A stretch of DNA of 64,000 nucleotides. Source: Antedon bifida (taxonomy: Eukaryota; Echinodermata; Crinoidea; Comatulida; Antedonidae). The notes beneath the pieces were generated by a model. It made no database searches. It was given only the letters and a program-made list of their open reading frames with translations, and was not told where the DNA came from. Position numbers and translations under genes: made by a program. Positions 23,583 to 37,063 of the stretch are shown piece after piece (within the stretch, counting starts at the first letter, position 1; each line of letters opens with the position of its first letter). The stretch is taken from NCBI GenBank assembly GCA_963402885.1, contig OY727102.1, positions 8,680,001 to 8,744,000 of the forward strand, read 5' to 3'.

Positions 23583-26500
23583 TATAACAACATGTTTTAT
23601 TAGCACATCCTTTAATTATAGGTACATACAGAAGTTACTGCTACTTCTATCTAGTCACCCTGATCCATGAGAAGTGTAAAATGCTCATTTATATACACAG
23701 TAATACTGGGTACACGCAGTTAAACTGTACCAACAACAGTTTTGAGGTGGTGCTATTACAATACAATGAAGTCATCAATTCTGTTGTGTGTAAGTACAAA
23801 TTGTAAAGATGAATAACATAATTATTATAATTGCTATTAAGCATCTCAATGGAATAAACAATATCTAATTAAGATCTTGAAATGTACTGATAATTGTGGG
23901 ATCTAATTCTACTTCAAAGCAATTGCTTTTATAATCAATAATTTGTAAATAGTTACTGCCAACAGTATCTTTAGAGTTTAATCTGTAAGGCATTAATCTA
24001 AAATTAAATTTACAAACTAAAATAATCATGACAGATTTTATATAATGGATTAATTTGTATTACTTTAACAAATTCAATAATTTTCTAGTGTCCTCCCACA
24101 CAAACTGCATTTTCTTTGCTCTGTACTAAAGCAAGGCACTACACATTTCATAAGTTTGAGATAAAACTGAAAATAACAATACTGAAATACAAACAAGCAA
24201 GAGTGCAATGAAAGATGAACAAATATAATTTACCAACATTAAAATGAAATGATTGGCAACATTAACACCTACTAACTGTAGGTTGCAATCTGTATTTTGT
24301 ACAATTGACTTTTTCACAGAAAATCCATCCATCAAAATTATAGGTATCCGTTATTAGACATACATGATTACTCTTGGAACGAACCATTCAGATGACAACA
24401 ATTTACACATGTACTGTACAGTACTGTGATGTTATTCCCGTTATCCAACATGTGGCGGTGAGGCCAGACACCTTTGCCTATGAACTAGTTTTCTTCTTTT
24501 GACCAACCTTACAAGTTGACACCGAATTATGATTAACGATAATAAATCAAGCTAATTTATTTTCTTATTTTGCTTCTTTTTGATACTTCTTCACAATGAA
24601 ACTGTAAAGACAGTCAAAATAAACAAAGCAGCTATTGCACTTGCTCGTAAGTAGTGCCTAGAACACAAGGGCTTAGCTTAGCTAGGCCATGGAGGAAAAA
24701 ATCATCTTTTTATCAACAGAAGGTCAAATTGTTACATATATTCTTGTTATCGTGTTTTAATCGGCTTGCAGTTTAAGGTGCTAGTGAAAAACCTAGCAAC
24801 TTTGGTGAGTTTTATAAATATCTCTTATTGCAAATGTTATACCCAGTGAAACAATTTATTGCAGTATGCGACTACTGTATTTACATGTACGGATCATCAA
24901 CTTAATTTTGATTTGTAGTTAGGTCAATGAACATTTAAAATAAAACTATGAAACGTCATAATGAAGATAATTACATATTTCATTTTACAGTACATTCTAT
25001 GAAAATTTATTGAAATGTATTTGACATGTTGACAGCTCTGTCAATCATATGCATTATGATATGTAGCAGTATGTATACTATTTTATCAGTGTATAGTCTA
25101 CATATAATAGTACGATTGATGTAATGAACCCAGCCTTACTAAAGACCTTGAATTTATAATTACAGTATTGTATTTCCAAGCAAAAGCACAACAGCATATC
25201 ATAATAGAATACACTACAGATACTCTCTGTACTACAAACAATACCAAAGGGTTTTAAAATAAAAGCTCATCTACAGTAACAGTGTACTTTTTTCTTTCTA
25301 ATTCAGTTTATGATATAAAATATTTTAAAATCATATGTGTGTACTCTGACATCATTTAATATCCCAATTGAACAAGAAAAGATAGAAATTCCAGGACAAG
25401 ATGATAACTACAGTATGTCATTTTATGTGATCTAATGTTTTACAGTATGTGACTAATTGAATTACATCTTACTGTATGTGGAAGCACCTACCACCCTAGA
25501 ACATTAACGTTATTTTGGTTATGTACTGCTGTGTAGGTCAATTACATTACACCAAGGGCAAGGAAGGAAATCAGAAGATGTACTTATGACACATATCAAG
25601 TACTGTAGACTTAGAACTCTAAACCTCCAAAAAGTCCCAGGCAAGCACAGTGCTTGGGATAGTGGTAAGTATATGATGATAAGATAACTCTGGTGAGAAT
25701 GATTATAAAAACCATGCCCAATTGAGACAATTTTAGGATTAAACCAAATAGCCTTTTTTTTCACAATTAAATTTTATTACACAGAATCTCTCACATGTTA
25801 CGCAACACACTCTTGTACACTCTTATAAATTCAATTCAACACGTTTTCATTAACAAATTTCATTATCAGCATGATTGTCAAGTAAAGTTATGAGTTATTT
25901 CAATGCTACTGTATCTGCTGCTGGATTAGACTGACCGATTGCACGCCTGAATGATCATCAATAACAACAACAGGCAAAATACCTGCCTTCAATCACTACC
26001 AGATATTTTAATATAGTTTTAAAAATATGAAGCTTAGATATCTTTTTATGTATTGGACAGACAGTTACCAGATAAATAACAATAAAATAAAACCCACAGT
26101 GATCCTAAGTATTTATTTATTTCCTTGTGATTAGAAGGAAAACATCGAATAATAAGGTCGATGCTAAGCCTAACAGTTCACACTGTACTGTAGGCCTCCC
26201 GCAAAAAATACAATCTCACGTAAAAGCAAACAATCTGGTAATTACTGTACACCACCTTTGTCAAGAAAAACACCACAAATTAACATCGTTAATGACGAAG
26301 TAATTGATTTTATTCATGCCTACATTTTATTTTGCTTTGATTGTTTTTTGTAATTTGAAAGAACTAAAAAATGCGACGGGTAGTCTGACGCCGTTGAACC
26401 AATCTGGAGGACAGTTTCTGTTGAAAAAATTTTTTGCAAAGCGTGTGAATGTGTTGAACCTTTTGACCATTCATTGAATACGTTAAACAATTGAATTCTA

Positions 26501-29262
26501 TAGCATTGAAAACGTTGTATGTTTTGAAAAGCATCAAACAATGAATTACCGCCGGGTAAGTGTTTGGAATGTTGGCTGTTCTCTCGCAACTCAAGGAGTA
26601 AATAAATGTATCATAGTAAATCTCCTCCTTCTTACTTGTAAGGCTAGAACTACCATAAAATAGCTAAAATTGCTGTATGAATGTCACACATGTGACGGGA
26701 GAATAGCACAACTGAGAGTCAAGTGTCTTTTTATCGAAAAAACATGCACAAACTAAGCTAAATTTATAGTATGGTGATTGTAGCTAGCCTTTCTGCAGTT
26801 TGCGATCAACCATGTGCTTTTTTTCAATAACAATATCCTTAACAGTAAACAGTACACAGATCTTGTGTACACTATATTGTGGTAAAACTCATTACATGAC
26901 CAAGACATCCTGGTTATACCATCATAATATCGTTTCAAAATCAATTTTGGGTTATTTCATTTTTGTTAACAAATGTCCAATATACAGTAATACTTAATAC
27001 TATAATGGTGAAAAGAACACAAATATGTGGCTTTAAACAAATGTTTTGTTAAATTAAAGACCCATTCCCTACAATTTGTGACGTTTTGTAAAAATAATGC
27101 ATTATATCACTTTTAAAACATTAAACCAGGTCATTCCTTGTCTTAAATGTACGTTTTATGGTAAATTATGATAAAAAGAGAGAAACAATGCACTACCTAA
27201 GTAGCTCGCGGTGAATGTCCTCTCGTTAGCTGTCTTTGGGCCTAGCCTAGCTAGGCTTAGTTTTGTAGGCCTAGCTGGTAAACCTCGGTAACGTACAAAC
27301 ATCGTACGAGAGCTGTAGGCCTACCTTTAGTCTGACGTTGTATAGTTGCTGCATTAATTATCTTTCTGTTTTTGACAGACTTCGTTGATACAAATTGGGG
27401 GAAACCCAGTATTTTCACTGAAAAGTCTTCTATTTGTTTTGGCCTCACGATCGATCGAAAAGTGGGTGAATTACAGAAGAAAAACAACAATATCAATCCG
27501 TGCGCAATGCATGTTGGGATTTATAGCGAGCCACTAAAATTATTAGAATCACCTTATTTTTCACATTTTTAACCATTTAAAGACGAAAAAAGTTATCTCA
27601 ATAGGACCAATAGTATTTATTTTTTTAATTAATGTAGTTTGTGACCTTAAATTAGATCTAAAAAACGTAGGCAATGGGTCTTTAATAATTGCATTTTTGT
27701 AGCTTATTGTATGGGCAATGACCCTAGATGAATAAGATCTACTGTACCCCACACAAGGTCAAATGATAAAAGAACACAACTACAACTAATATATGTTACT
27801 GCTAGTTTGTTTGCTCATTACTTAATAATTGTGAAGAAAGGTGAATGACCAGCACACACCTTGAACAATTTCTCTTAACAGAGTTATGCTTTCGTATTGT
27901 ACATGTAGTCTGAACCAGGAAAAGATTAGTGGAAGCCACCTCTTACCTCTCACTGATCTTTCCTTCGTTACGACAGCGCAAGGTACCAGATTAGTGAACT
28001 CCGTTTACGATACAAAAGTCATGCATCAAGGATTTTCACCTCTAACCAATCAAATTTACTCCTGCTTCAGTTGTAAAGGAAAGCGTTAGTTAAGCAAATC
28101 TGAACACTTTGCTGTTACGAAACACATTGCTTGCGATACGAAAGCATAACTCCATGGATCTGAACATAACCTTAACTACATGTTACTGAATACAAGAATT
28201 CAATTACACCTTGACACAAACTCATTCTTTCTTATACCGAGCTGCAACCAACCAAGAATGTGCGACTCCTAGCCTCTGAATAAAGTCAGACAGACAGGAG
28301 TATTCACAGACAGACACGCAAGCCAGACAGATGGTTGCATAATATACTGTATGTGTATTGTGTATATATTTCAGGCTTAATATTGCCAATGAAAGCGTAA
28401 CATACATTTTACACTGTATCACAGAATTTGCCTGCTACCTGTTGTACCAAAAATCAGCTCTACCTATGGTGAAAAAGGCTCTTCATATAATATTGAAAAA
28501 TAATTAATTTTATTAATCAGTATTATTTTATAAATACAAATTTTTTTTTATATGCACTTACTTGCAATGTTTAAATATCTTTATAATATTTATTTATGAC
28601 TTCAAAAATAATCTACAATTATATTAATTTTAATGTTTAATAGTAAAATGTTAAAGTGATCAATCATTAGGGAACTAAAACAACAGAGAGAATCATCTCC
28701 ATCACTGACAACAACCAGCCAGACTTTAATATCTCGGGAGCTTTTAGTAACAACCTAAATAATTATCCACTGTGCCAGTGTACGAGATAAATAGTATAGT
28801 TAAAATAGTGTGATTTTGTAACTGCAACTTGAATAATAAATGATTTGTTGCGACTAGTAAGTGCACTTCAGATATTAACATCCCCCAAAAATTGTATGCA
28901 GGAAAAGCCCATTGTAAACCGATATTTGAGATTAAAGTCTATTATCATTGGTGAGTCATCGATAAGAAGACAATGTATAGTAAAGTGCGTGCGCTTTTCT
29001 TTGTGATATTTATCCTTGACATTGTAAAGGGTTTTATCATCTACAGGTTCTGTACATCACTCTAATCATCCTCTAATATATTTACAATTTGATATCGATT
29101 ATTAGTCATCTATAAAATTATATAATTATAATATGGTATAAAAGCAATTAGTTAACTTAAAGTTAACTCATATCAAGAAATGATAAGCAATTTTAAATTC
29201 AACCAAATAGATTTTTTTTTATGAATGGTTTATAGATTTCAAAGCAATGGAGCTCTCTGTTA
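23583..29262. other. AT-rich region without recognised genes
   Basis: Apart from the MITE at 27,054-27,685 I see only short open frames. A minus-strand frame at 26,320-26,589 has protein-like composition (GGNSLFDAFQNIQRFQCY) but no convincing splice context or domain. ACTGTAC-type motifs are frequent between 24,380 and 26,260. Confidence 0.4.
27054..27685. mobile_element. TTAA-flanked MITE, AGACCCATT type
   Basis: Left TTAAAGACCCATTCCCTAC, right GTAGGCAATGGGTCTTTAA, with a TTAA at both ends. A third TIR of this type stands alone at about 31,950-31,970 (TTGTAGGGAATGGGTCTT), next to another TAGGCC cluster. The interior holds a TAGGCCTAG cluster at 27,240-27,325 and no intact coding region. Confidence 0.75.
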
Positions 29263-29607
29263 TTAAAGATGTATTGTCCCCCAAAAACATGAAAAATTAA
29301 GATTAATTAAATCAGACTTTGAATAGGTTATTTTGTAGTTTTAATAAAGTTAATCACTTCCATAGAAAAAAAAATGGAAAAAATAATGTTTTCACTTATA
29401 AAATAACATGATAAATGGTTAAATTCAACCAAAAATCCATTGGCTGGCAGCCAATTTGACCATTTTTAGCTTTAAATTCCAGGTAAATACATTTTTTTTC
29501 GATCCAATTTTTGGTCGAAGTCAATAACTATTATGTGACATTAACATGGCATATTCAACAACAAAAATTTAAAAAAATTATTTTTCAGGGGGACAATACA
29601 TCTTTAA
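29263..29607. mobile_element. TTAA-flanked MITE, AGATGTATTGTCCCCC type (complete)
   Basis: TTAAAGATGTATTGTCCCCC at the left and GGGGGACAATACATCTTTAA at the right are exact reverse complements over 20 bases. The same family occurs at 50,253-50,603 (complete), and at 32,785-33,010, 2,200-2,416 and 40,290-40,460 (truncated). No transposase. Confidence 0.85.
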
Positions 29608-31062
29608 TAACACTTTTATTTTAATGATGCTGATCATTGAAATGAGAAAAATTTAGAAAAAATAAAGCCTTTGGAGCAAATCAATGTATGAATACAAGTA
29701 GGAGGAGGTTATGCGTGCCTAGATAGTAGGTATGGCAAAACAAAACCACTACAAAGCACTGTGGTATGCATCGTAGCACTCAACAAATGAACTGTAGACT
29801 GGCCAAATTCTCTGTCTTATCAACCAAAAATTTAAATAATTGACAAGTTTTATTAAAACCTTTGAATCAGACAAAAAAGTGGTAAGCGTGATCCAATAAA
29901 AAATATTAAGTTATTCTTTAAGTCTAGCATAATGTACTACAATGGGTATAGCTTTTAAAAATGACATGCCAAAAAAAGACTAATATTAAATACATTAATA
30001 TTATATTATGTTTAAAATGTAAACTAAAATATTCTATTTGACAAAATATAATTTATTTTTAATAAATGCATTAAAAGTAGAAAAAATCTTGATTTATTAG
30101 CTCTCTATTATAACATCGAGTATGATGTGAATAGTGTGTTTGCGAGAAACATGTTAAATGTAATGCAACCCAATTCTAAGGTGTGCTATCCACGAGAAGG
30201 TTATTTAAAGTGAATTACTATTATAACAATAACATGGATTTAAGGATGTAGCCAATCAGAAAAGCTGAAATGAGTCATGTGTGTGCTCTTTCTTTTTTAA
30301 CTATCATGCATTGGAGTCCAAAAAGCATCAGCACTCTGCGTGCGTGTAAATTGTATTGCAGAATTACAGATCACACTAGTCTCGCTGCACGATTACGAAA
30401 CAGGTCGTCTGCACCACGGCCCCATTTTTAAAAAAAAACACACACACCACTTGTATATCTTGTCAATTCTGCTACACGACTGCATTTTTACCAACCGTCT
30501 CACATCTTGCGGGACGGTCCCGCATTTCAAAGTGACTTTTGAACAAATATATGCGTGACCACATATTTGTCATGCATTTAGCAGAAGTATATGCATGATC
30601 ATTTTTTATCAGAATATGAAAAATGCATTCAAATTTATTGGTATATTTTAAAAGTATAGAACATTATGCCAGTATTCATAATTACAGTATAAAACCACAC
30701 ATATCAACAAAAATATATAATATCACAGAAAAAATACACAATTATCCGCGGTCACTCGTCATGGCGAAGGATGGGCTGATAGCTGGGATCCATGCGTTAG
30801 TCACGATCGTGATTAAAATGTAAAATTCTACGTTGGACTGACACGACACAGTGACATGATGTTGTGTGGGTTTATAAAAGGGGAAACCCTGAGGTGGATG
30901 ATCAGTTCAATTTTTACCCTTCAAAAAAGAAATTTTTAAATAAAATAAATTCCAGAATCATGAAATAACGTTAAATTACAGATTAACAAACAAAAGAGTA
31001 ACTAACAATAAAATACAATCTAATAATATTATTTGCATCGTTTACTGTACCGGAGGTATATT

Positions 31063-31386
31063 ATGCACTTGTCAATTGTATGACCCACTATACGACCTCC
31101 GGGAGAGGTGCGTCATTTGTCCGATGTGTCATACCTTATGAATACCATGACACACCAATGCGTCAATAATGTGACTTACCTTTAGATGACCATGACGCAC
31201 CCATTTTGACGCACTGTGACCATGTTGTTTATGATATTTTGAGTGGTAAAGTGACTAAACATTGACACACCATCATTCATTGATGTGACGTACCTTCTAG
31301 GTTTTTTAAAGCACCCCTGCGTCAGTAATTATTTGTAAATGACGCTCCCGAGGGTCGTATAGTGGGTCATACAATTGACAAGTGCA
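31063..31386. mobile_element. MITE with long perfect inverted repeats and internal GACGCAC motifs
   Basis: ATGCACTTGTCAATTGTATG followed by ACCCACTATACGACC at the left is mirrored exactly at the right (GGTCGTATAGTGGGTCATAC then AATTGACAAGTGCAT), about 35 bp. TATT stands on both sides. The interior repeats TGACGCA/TGACACA-like words in both orientations. Non-coding. Confidence 0.8.
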
Positions 31387-32784
31387 TTATTATCGGGGAC
31401 TTCTCCCTGACGTTCGCATAAAACGACAAACTTATCATCAGTGTGTTTATAGTAGTTTATACCTCAATGATCTAAATAGTAATATCCCTCTGTCTTTCTT
31501 AGTCTGCTGATTTTTAGGGTCGGTTGATATTCTTTGAAAACGGCACATTATCAGCAGTAACACGTTACAAAATATATTGAAATTAAACGACAATATTGAA
31601 CATGGGTTATGGAGTAAGCGAAATTCATGAACCGTGTGCAAGAAACACGTCTGCTGTAAATTCATCAATTTAAAGCCTATTAATTATAAGGACCTTTTTC
31701 TGTGATTCTCCTTCGTAGAATTACTTTTATGTATGAGGCCTAATTCTAAGGTGTTATATTCACGATAAAGTTACTTAACAAATTTGGAGTGAAAATAAGA
31801 CAGGTGCGAAACGAAGCCTAGACTAGGCTAGGGTGCCTAGGCTAGGCTACCTAGGCTAGGCCTCTAAAACTAGCTTACTAGCTAGTTAGGCCTAGCTTAC
31901 CTAGTAGGCCTAGCGTCTAGCCAATATGCATTTTTTTTTTTTATTCAACAATTGTAGGGAATGGGTCTTATTTTTCACAGCAATTTGTCCAGAAGCCTCA
32001 TGTCGCTAGGCATAGGGCCTAATCATATAGGTAGGGGAGACAGCCCATCGCATGCCGCCATAGCTGGATAGATGTTTCAACCAGCCAGGTTCATTCCGAA
32101 CCGTTGCGTTATCGGCCAGCGGCCGTCTAGGCTAGGCTAGTCATTTTTATATTCACCATATTCTCATAAAATTACCGTCTTATAATTAGAAATTACGTCT
32201 TTCAAATTCTACTTACCAATTTTGAAATAATTACAATCAATTTGCAAAGGACTTTTAAAGTACGGTTACTTTATTTTACTCAAATAAAACCGTCCAGAAC
32301 ATCTCACATAATTTATCACCATATTATTTGTGTGCATGCAAATGTTGATCACGCACAGTGTACAGGGCCGGGGAGTGAGACGAGAGCTAGCAGATATCAG
32401 CCTCGTTTTTGCTTCTTGCTCTTGATCCTCTTGATCAATACCACCCTGTCAAAGGTTAAACATAGGGATCGTCTAAACAAATTTGCGCGCGACATTTAAA
32501 CACGGCCTATTATATGCAACGGACTGGAAATTAATTGTACTCTATGCTAAGTCCATGGAGGAATCTGTATATATTTCCTCCATGCTAAGTCCAATTATGG
32601 TTGATGGGTTTAATATCGTAAATGGAACAGGCTGGCAGAATGACGATTTGTTTTTAGTATTGCGAAGTTTTGCGATCAGATGCGATGTCATGTGTGATAA
32701 ATGATAATTGAAATTACAGTCCCACTACTATAAACAAGAAATATTTCTCACAAAAATTGCCGCTCGCGCGTTGACGTAACAGTT

Positions 32785-33010
32785 TTAAAGATATATTGTC
32801 CCCCTGACAATTTTTTTTTTTTCAAATTTGTTTTTGAATGTGTCACATAATAGTTATTCACGTTAACCAAAAAAATATTTACCTGAAAAAATGTAATTTA
32901 AAGCAAAAAATACTGTCTGTCACAGAAAATGGTTTGGTTAAAATTAAACGTTACTTTTCTTTTATTATAAGTGAATAATTATTTTGGTTTTTTTTACAGA
33001 AGTGAATAAA
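32785..33010 (+). mobile_element. Truncated TTAA-type MITE
   Basis: Begins TTAAAGATATATTGTCCCCC and follows the family consensus to about 33,010, where the match stops. The left flank (ACGTAACAGT and AAGAAATATTTCTCACAAAA) matches the flank of the copy at 2,417-2,475 inverted. Confidence 0.55.
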
Positions 33011-33211
33011 TTCTGTATTTGAAGTAAAATACAACAAGAATTATGTCATAATTGTGCAAATTGAAAAATAAAAAATACTGAATCTGTAAAAGATGATGTG
33101 CTTATTAAAATAATTTAAATAAAATGACGACTAAACAGACCCAAATTCTGTCACTTTTTCTGTCACAGTTTATTTTATTGCTATGGTCAAGTCTGGGGTC
33201 ACTTCAACTAG

Positions 33212-33376
33212 CTGTCAACAAGTTATAAATGGTATAAAGGGACATTTAAGTGTGAACAAATTGTATCCTATTAAAAACAAAAACTTTACTATCTAGATGT
33301 CAACAAGTTATAAATGGTATAAAGGGACATTCAAGTGTGAACAAATTGTATCCTATTACAAACAAAAACTTTACTA
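33212..33376 (+). repeat. Two-copy tandem duplication, ~87-bp unit
   Basis: GTCAACAAGTTATAAATGGT starts both units, which run to AACAAAAACTTTACTAT with two or three substitutions. Recent local duplication; no coding role seen. Confidence 0.85.
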
Positions 33377-33601
33377 TGGACTGTTTTGATCATAATTCAA
33401 TTATTATCTGACGGCGAATTACAGCAGTACCTGTATTATAATATCGGCTGAGATTGACAGTCAAATGGGAGTCATTGTAAATACCAGCCTATATAGCAAA
33501 AATAAAGTTTTGATTATTTGAAAGTGAATTATTATAATACCGGTTGACAGCAAAAACAAAGTCATTATTCACTCGAACAAGATTTTACAGATTACCGTCT
33601 A

Positions 33602-34814
33602 CAGTGGCGGATCCAGGGGGCGCGCACCCTCCGCGCGCGCCGCCCCCCCCCCCCCCTATAAATCTGGAGACAAAAACAATTATCCTACCATAAGGAAAAC
33701 AATTTGGAAAAAAAACGTAAAAAAGAGTAGGCCTAAAGTACTTTTACTTTTGATTAAAAGACATTGTTTCAGCGCCGTGCTAATTTTCTTTTTATTAGAG
33801 GTCACCATATTGCCGTTGCTGTCTGTAAATTTCTAAGAGTTGCGAATTCAATTGCCTATTTTCACCTGAAAAATAAACGCATTTTGGTCCTTGGATGTAA
33901 CATATTGACGCGTGTATCGTACCCATACTCGGGGCACGAACGATTCGTACAAAGGACACCGCCATACAACCGCCCGTAGGCCTACCTATTGTTTAGATCG
34001 CTGGCAGTCAGCAAGCATAAATAAAAGTGTAAATACGTCAAAAATGGAACGCCGTGGTTACCTAGTAGGCCTACAGATGATCATCATAGAGGATATGTTA
34101 ATAATAATAATATAGTACTGTGCTGTAGTATACATTATAGCAACCGATTTTTTTTAGGCCACCCACCCAACTGTATCAATACCTATTTATATATTTAATT
34201 TCTTCAACAAATTGATGTAAATAAATATTTAGCTATAATAAGCATTAAATGTTGCGCTTTTTTCGGGGCTTCCCCTAGATGTACGTTCGCATTGAACTGA
34301 ACGCACTCAAAAACACAATCAAAACTAAATACTGAGTGAATGAAATCGGCAACAAAATGTTATATCGTCCTGTAATTAGTCACGTGATTGGAGGGAAAAA
34401 GTATGATCGTTTTGCTCATTGGTATAGCATGCTACATATGAGAGTGTCTTTTCCTGCAAATGAGGTGTCATTTATCATGAATTTTATGTGCGAGAGTACC
34501 ATTTCCGGCCATCTGGGACGTCATTTAACAAAAGTTCGCTTCGCCACAGGTCCTGTCGACGGCCCTGGACAAGCACCCTTTACCGCCATGTGCCAAGGCT
34601 AACGTCTTGCGCGAAGCGCTCTATTGTGACGTTTAGACCTACGTGGAAAATATCACCCTTTAATAGTCTAGTACTTCAGTTTTCATATTTAAAATATCAA
34701 TTGTTGATACATTTATCAAAACGTGAGAGTGCCATTTCCGACCATCTAGAGGTGGTGTGGACTCTCTACAGTTGCGCCCCCGCCCCCTTTCACAAAATCC
34801 TGGATCCGCCCCTG
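33602..34814. mobile_element. hAT-like non-autonomous transposon
   Basis: Inverted termini CAGTGGCGGATCCAGG and CCTGGATCCGCCCCTG, with GTCTA immediately outside both ends (33,597-33,601 and 34,815-34,819). hAT elements normally duplicate eight bases; only five match here. The interior has a C-run at 33,642-33,657 and CCATTTCCGGCCATCT blocks at 34,499 and 34,732 that recur, inverted, at 56,595 and 60,810. Open frames inside show no transposase signature. Confidence 0.7.
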
Positions 34815-35471
34815 GTCTACATGCATGCAAATGTTTTATAGACTCTCTTCTCCCAGACGTGCTTTGAGGTTTGTAATTTCGTAGTTTACAAAATATAAAA
34901 AATGTCAGCCTCTAAAACTATAGCTTCCGCTTGATATAGCTTCTGAATGAATAGTCCTCTGGGGATATAAAAAAATGCAAAAAAACACCACCAAATACCT
35001 GGCCACCAGACCTACCAGGATGGCAACAAATACTACTACCAGAGAGAAGCAACCTGCTTTGAATTGATTTTTTAATATAATGGTATATTACAAATTTCAA
35101 AGCCTAATTCTTTCAGAAACTGATAAAATTGAAGTTAAAAGTTGAATTTCTCGCCGTGCGGCAATTCCAGAATCGAATGCGTTTGATCATCATAATAGTA
35201 ACGAAACGAACGCGTTCATCTGTTTCTCTTGTGTATATCATGGATTAAAGAATGTGTATATTCAGTCAACTGTGAGGCGCGCGCTACGATGCATTTATTT
35301 GGTCAATACGTACATTATTTTCTGTACAATATAACATTTCATAATAAATAACGCTTTTGTTACTCAGTCAACTGCTCTCACAGCATTTATTTTGTCAAAT
35401 AAAATCATAAATTCTTGTCTGTACACTATAGGCCTAACATTTAAAAATAAATAAAACTTAATACAACTATG

Positions 35472-37063
35472 AAGTCCGGCAGCCAAGGGGTTTAACCTTG
35501 TAATGTTTTCTATAGTTTTTTTTTTATTCTCGATACCATCAGAATGAAGAATTTTTTTACTGGACGGCTGTCAGCATTGAGCAATTTGCATAATTAGCAT
35601 AAACAAAATGGCCGCTATTTTCATAAAATATGCTATATCTCTGGAAATACTGGACGTAGTGAGATAAATGTAACACTTTGGTACTGTATGAAGAGCCCAC
35701 ATCGAAAATAATTATGTACAGGAAAGGGTACCTTCTACATATTAAGGAACCTATAAAGTTTTTCCGAATAATCTTACATGCCATATGGGATCCTTATGGG
35801 ATTGGATCTTTTCTGTTCTCTATGGGTCATACTGGCTCTGTAATGGAAATAGGCTGGCCCATACAGGAAAATGTTGCCTGTACACACAGGATTCTAAAAT
35901 AATGGATATCCATATGGATTTACCCGAATGAACCCTCTAAGGACCCTTTTGTGCTACATAGGCCCTGTATTAGAAATTAATATGGGGTAAATTTCATACA
36001 GTAGATGAACTATGGAATAAAACTAAATGTGCACCCTTGATCTTTAAAGAACATTTATGGATTTGCCCAAATGAACCCAAGGGCCAAGCCTTCTATATCT
36101 GGGGCTATCGATCGAACTGTGGGTTCCTTGCATTGGTCCATGTGGGAAAAGTATTCAATAAATATTTAGGTTGGTCAGCAGGCAGCCCACATTTTGGTGA
36201 CATATTAACACTGTATTAAGTTGTCCAATAACTTCTGACCATTCTTCTTCACTATTGCTTATCACATTTTTCTGAAAGTATAATAGTAGTAATAGTATTC
36301 CCCTTCCACACCTCTTTGAATTAAAATCCACCTCGATAGCCTCTTATGTACAGGATTTCAAAGCAATAATCACACTTTTTCAAACAGTATAATCCATTAG
36401 ATTGAATAAAAATATCTAATATATTATAAACAATTTGCGCTTAGAAATCTCTATGACATGTCGTTATTTAGACGAGAAATAGGTCAAAGGTTAAAATTAC
36501 AGAAAAAATTGGTGTTTCAGTCATTTTTTGAAAAAATGCTGCATTATGGCAAGTATAAACATATATATTGTGAACAATTTGAAACCAAAATTGGCTCCCT
36601 ACGACAAATATTTATTAATTTATGTTATTATAATATAGAATAACCTTAAGTTAACGTATGTCAATAATCACACTTTCGGTCATTTTCAAGCAATATCATA
36701 TATATATGAATACTGTATAGTGTATATCTTGGGAACAATTTGCTCCGAGTTTTAATTCTCTCCGACCTGCCGTTACTTAGATATAGCGAAAAGGTCAAAA
36801 TTGCTAAAAATGGGGTTTCCGGTTAATTTTACAAATTCTGTTAGAGCTAATTAAAACATATACATTTTGAACAATTTTACACCAAAATTATCTCACTACG
36901 TCCAGTATTTCCAGAGATATAGTATATTTTATGAAAATAGCGGCTTGTTTATGCTAATTATGCAAATTGCTCAATGCTGACAGCTGTCCAGTAAAAAAAT
37001 TCATCAAAAAAAAAAACTATATAAGAAAACAAGGTTAAAAATAGGCATTTGGCTGCTGGACTT
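35472..37063. mobile_element. Nested 1.6-kb element with ~190-bp inverted repeats
   Basis: Left AAGTCCGGCAGCCAAGGGGT, right GGCATTTGGCTGCTGGACTT. The arms continue through CATTGAGCAATTTGCATAAT, TAGCGGC-type and CTGGACGTAGTGAGATA / TATCTCACTACGTCCAG sequences. ATG flanks both ends. The paralogous element B has the unoccupied site (CTATACAATGTTTACAC near 50,148-50,164), which supports a mobile insertion here. The interior is non-coding. Confidence 0.75.

Larger units (their letters stand above)
29608..34950. other. Intergenic, mobile-element rich, no gene
   Basis: Holds two related TTCTAAGGTGT blocks near 30,173 and 31,742, the 33-bp inverted-repeat element (31,063-31,386), a TAGGCCTA cluster (31,815-31,925), a truncated MITE (32,785-33,010), an 87-bp tandem duplication (33,212-33,376) and the hAT-like element. 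No supported exon. Confidence 0.45.

Noticed and set aside
22553-23670. Long open frames of up to 295 codons on both strands
   Set aside because: They are translations of the 27-bp minisatellite; unit-length multiples of three explain the lack of stops, and no exon context exists.
34336-34841. Open frames of 88 and 117 codons as a hAT transposase
   Set aside because: No zinc finger, catalytic or dimerisation motif of hAT transposases is visible; the element looks non-autonomous.
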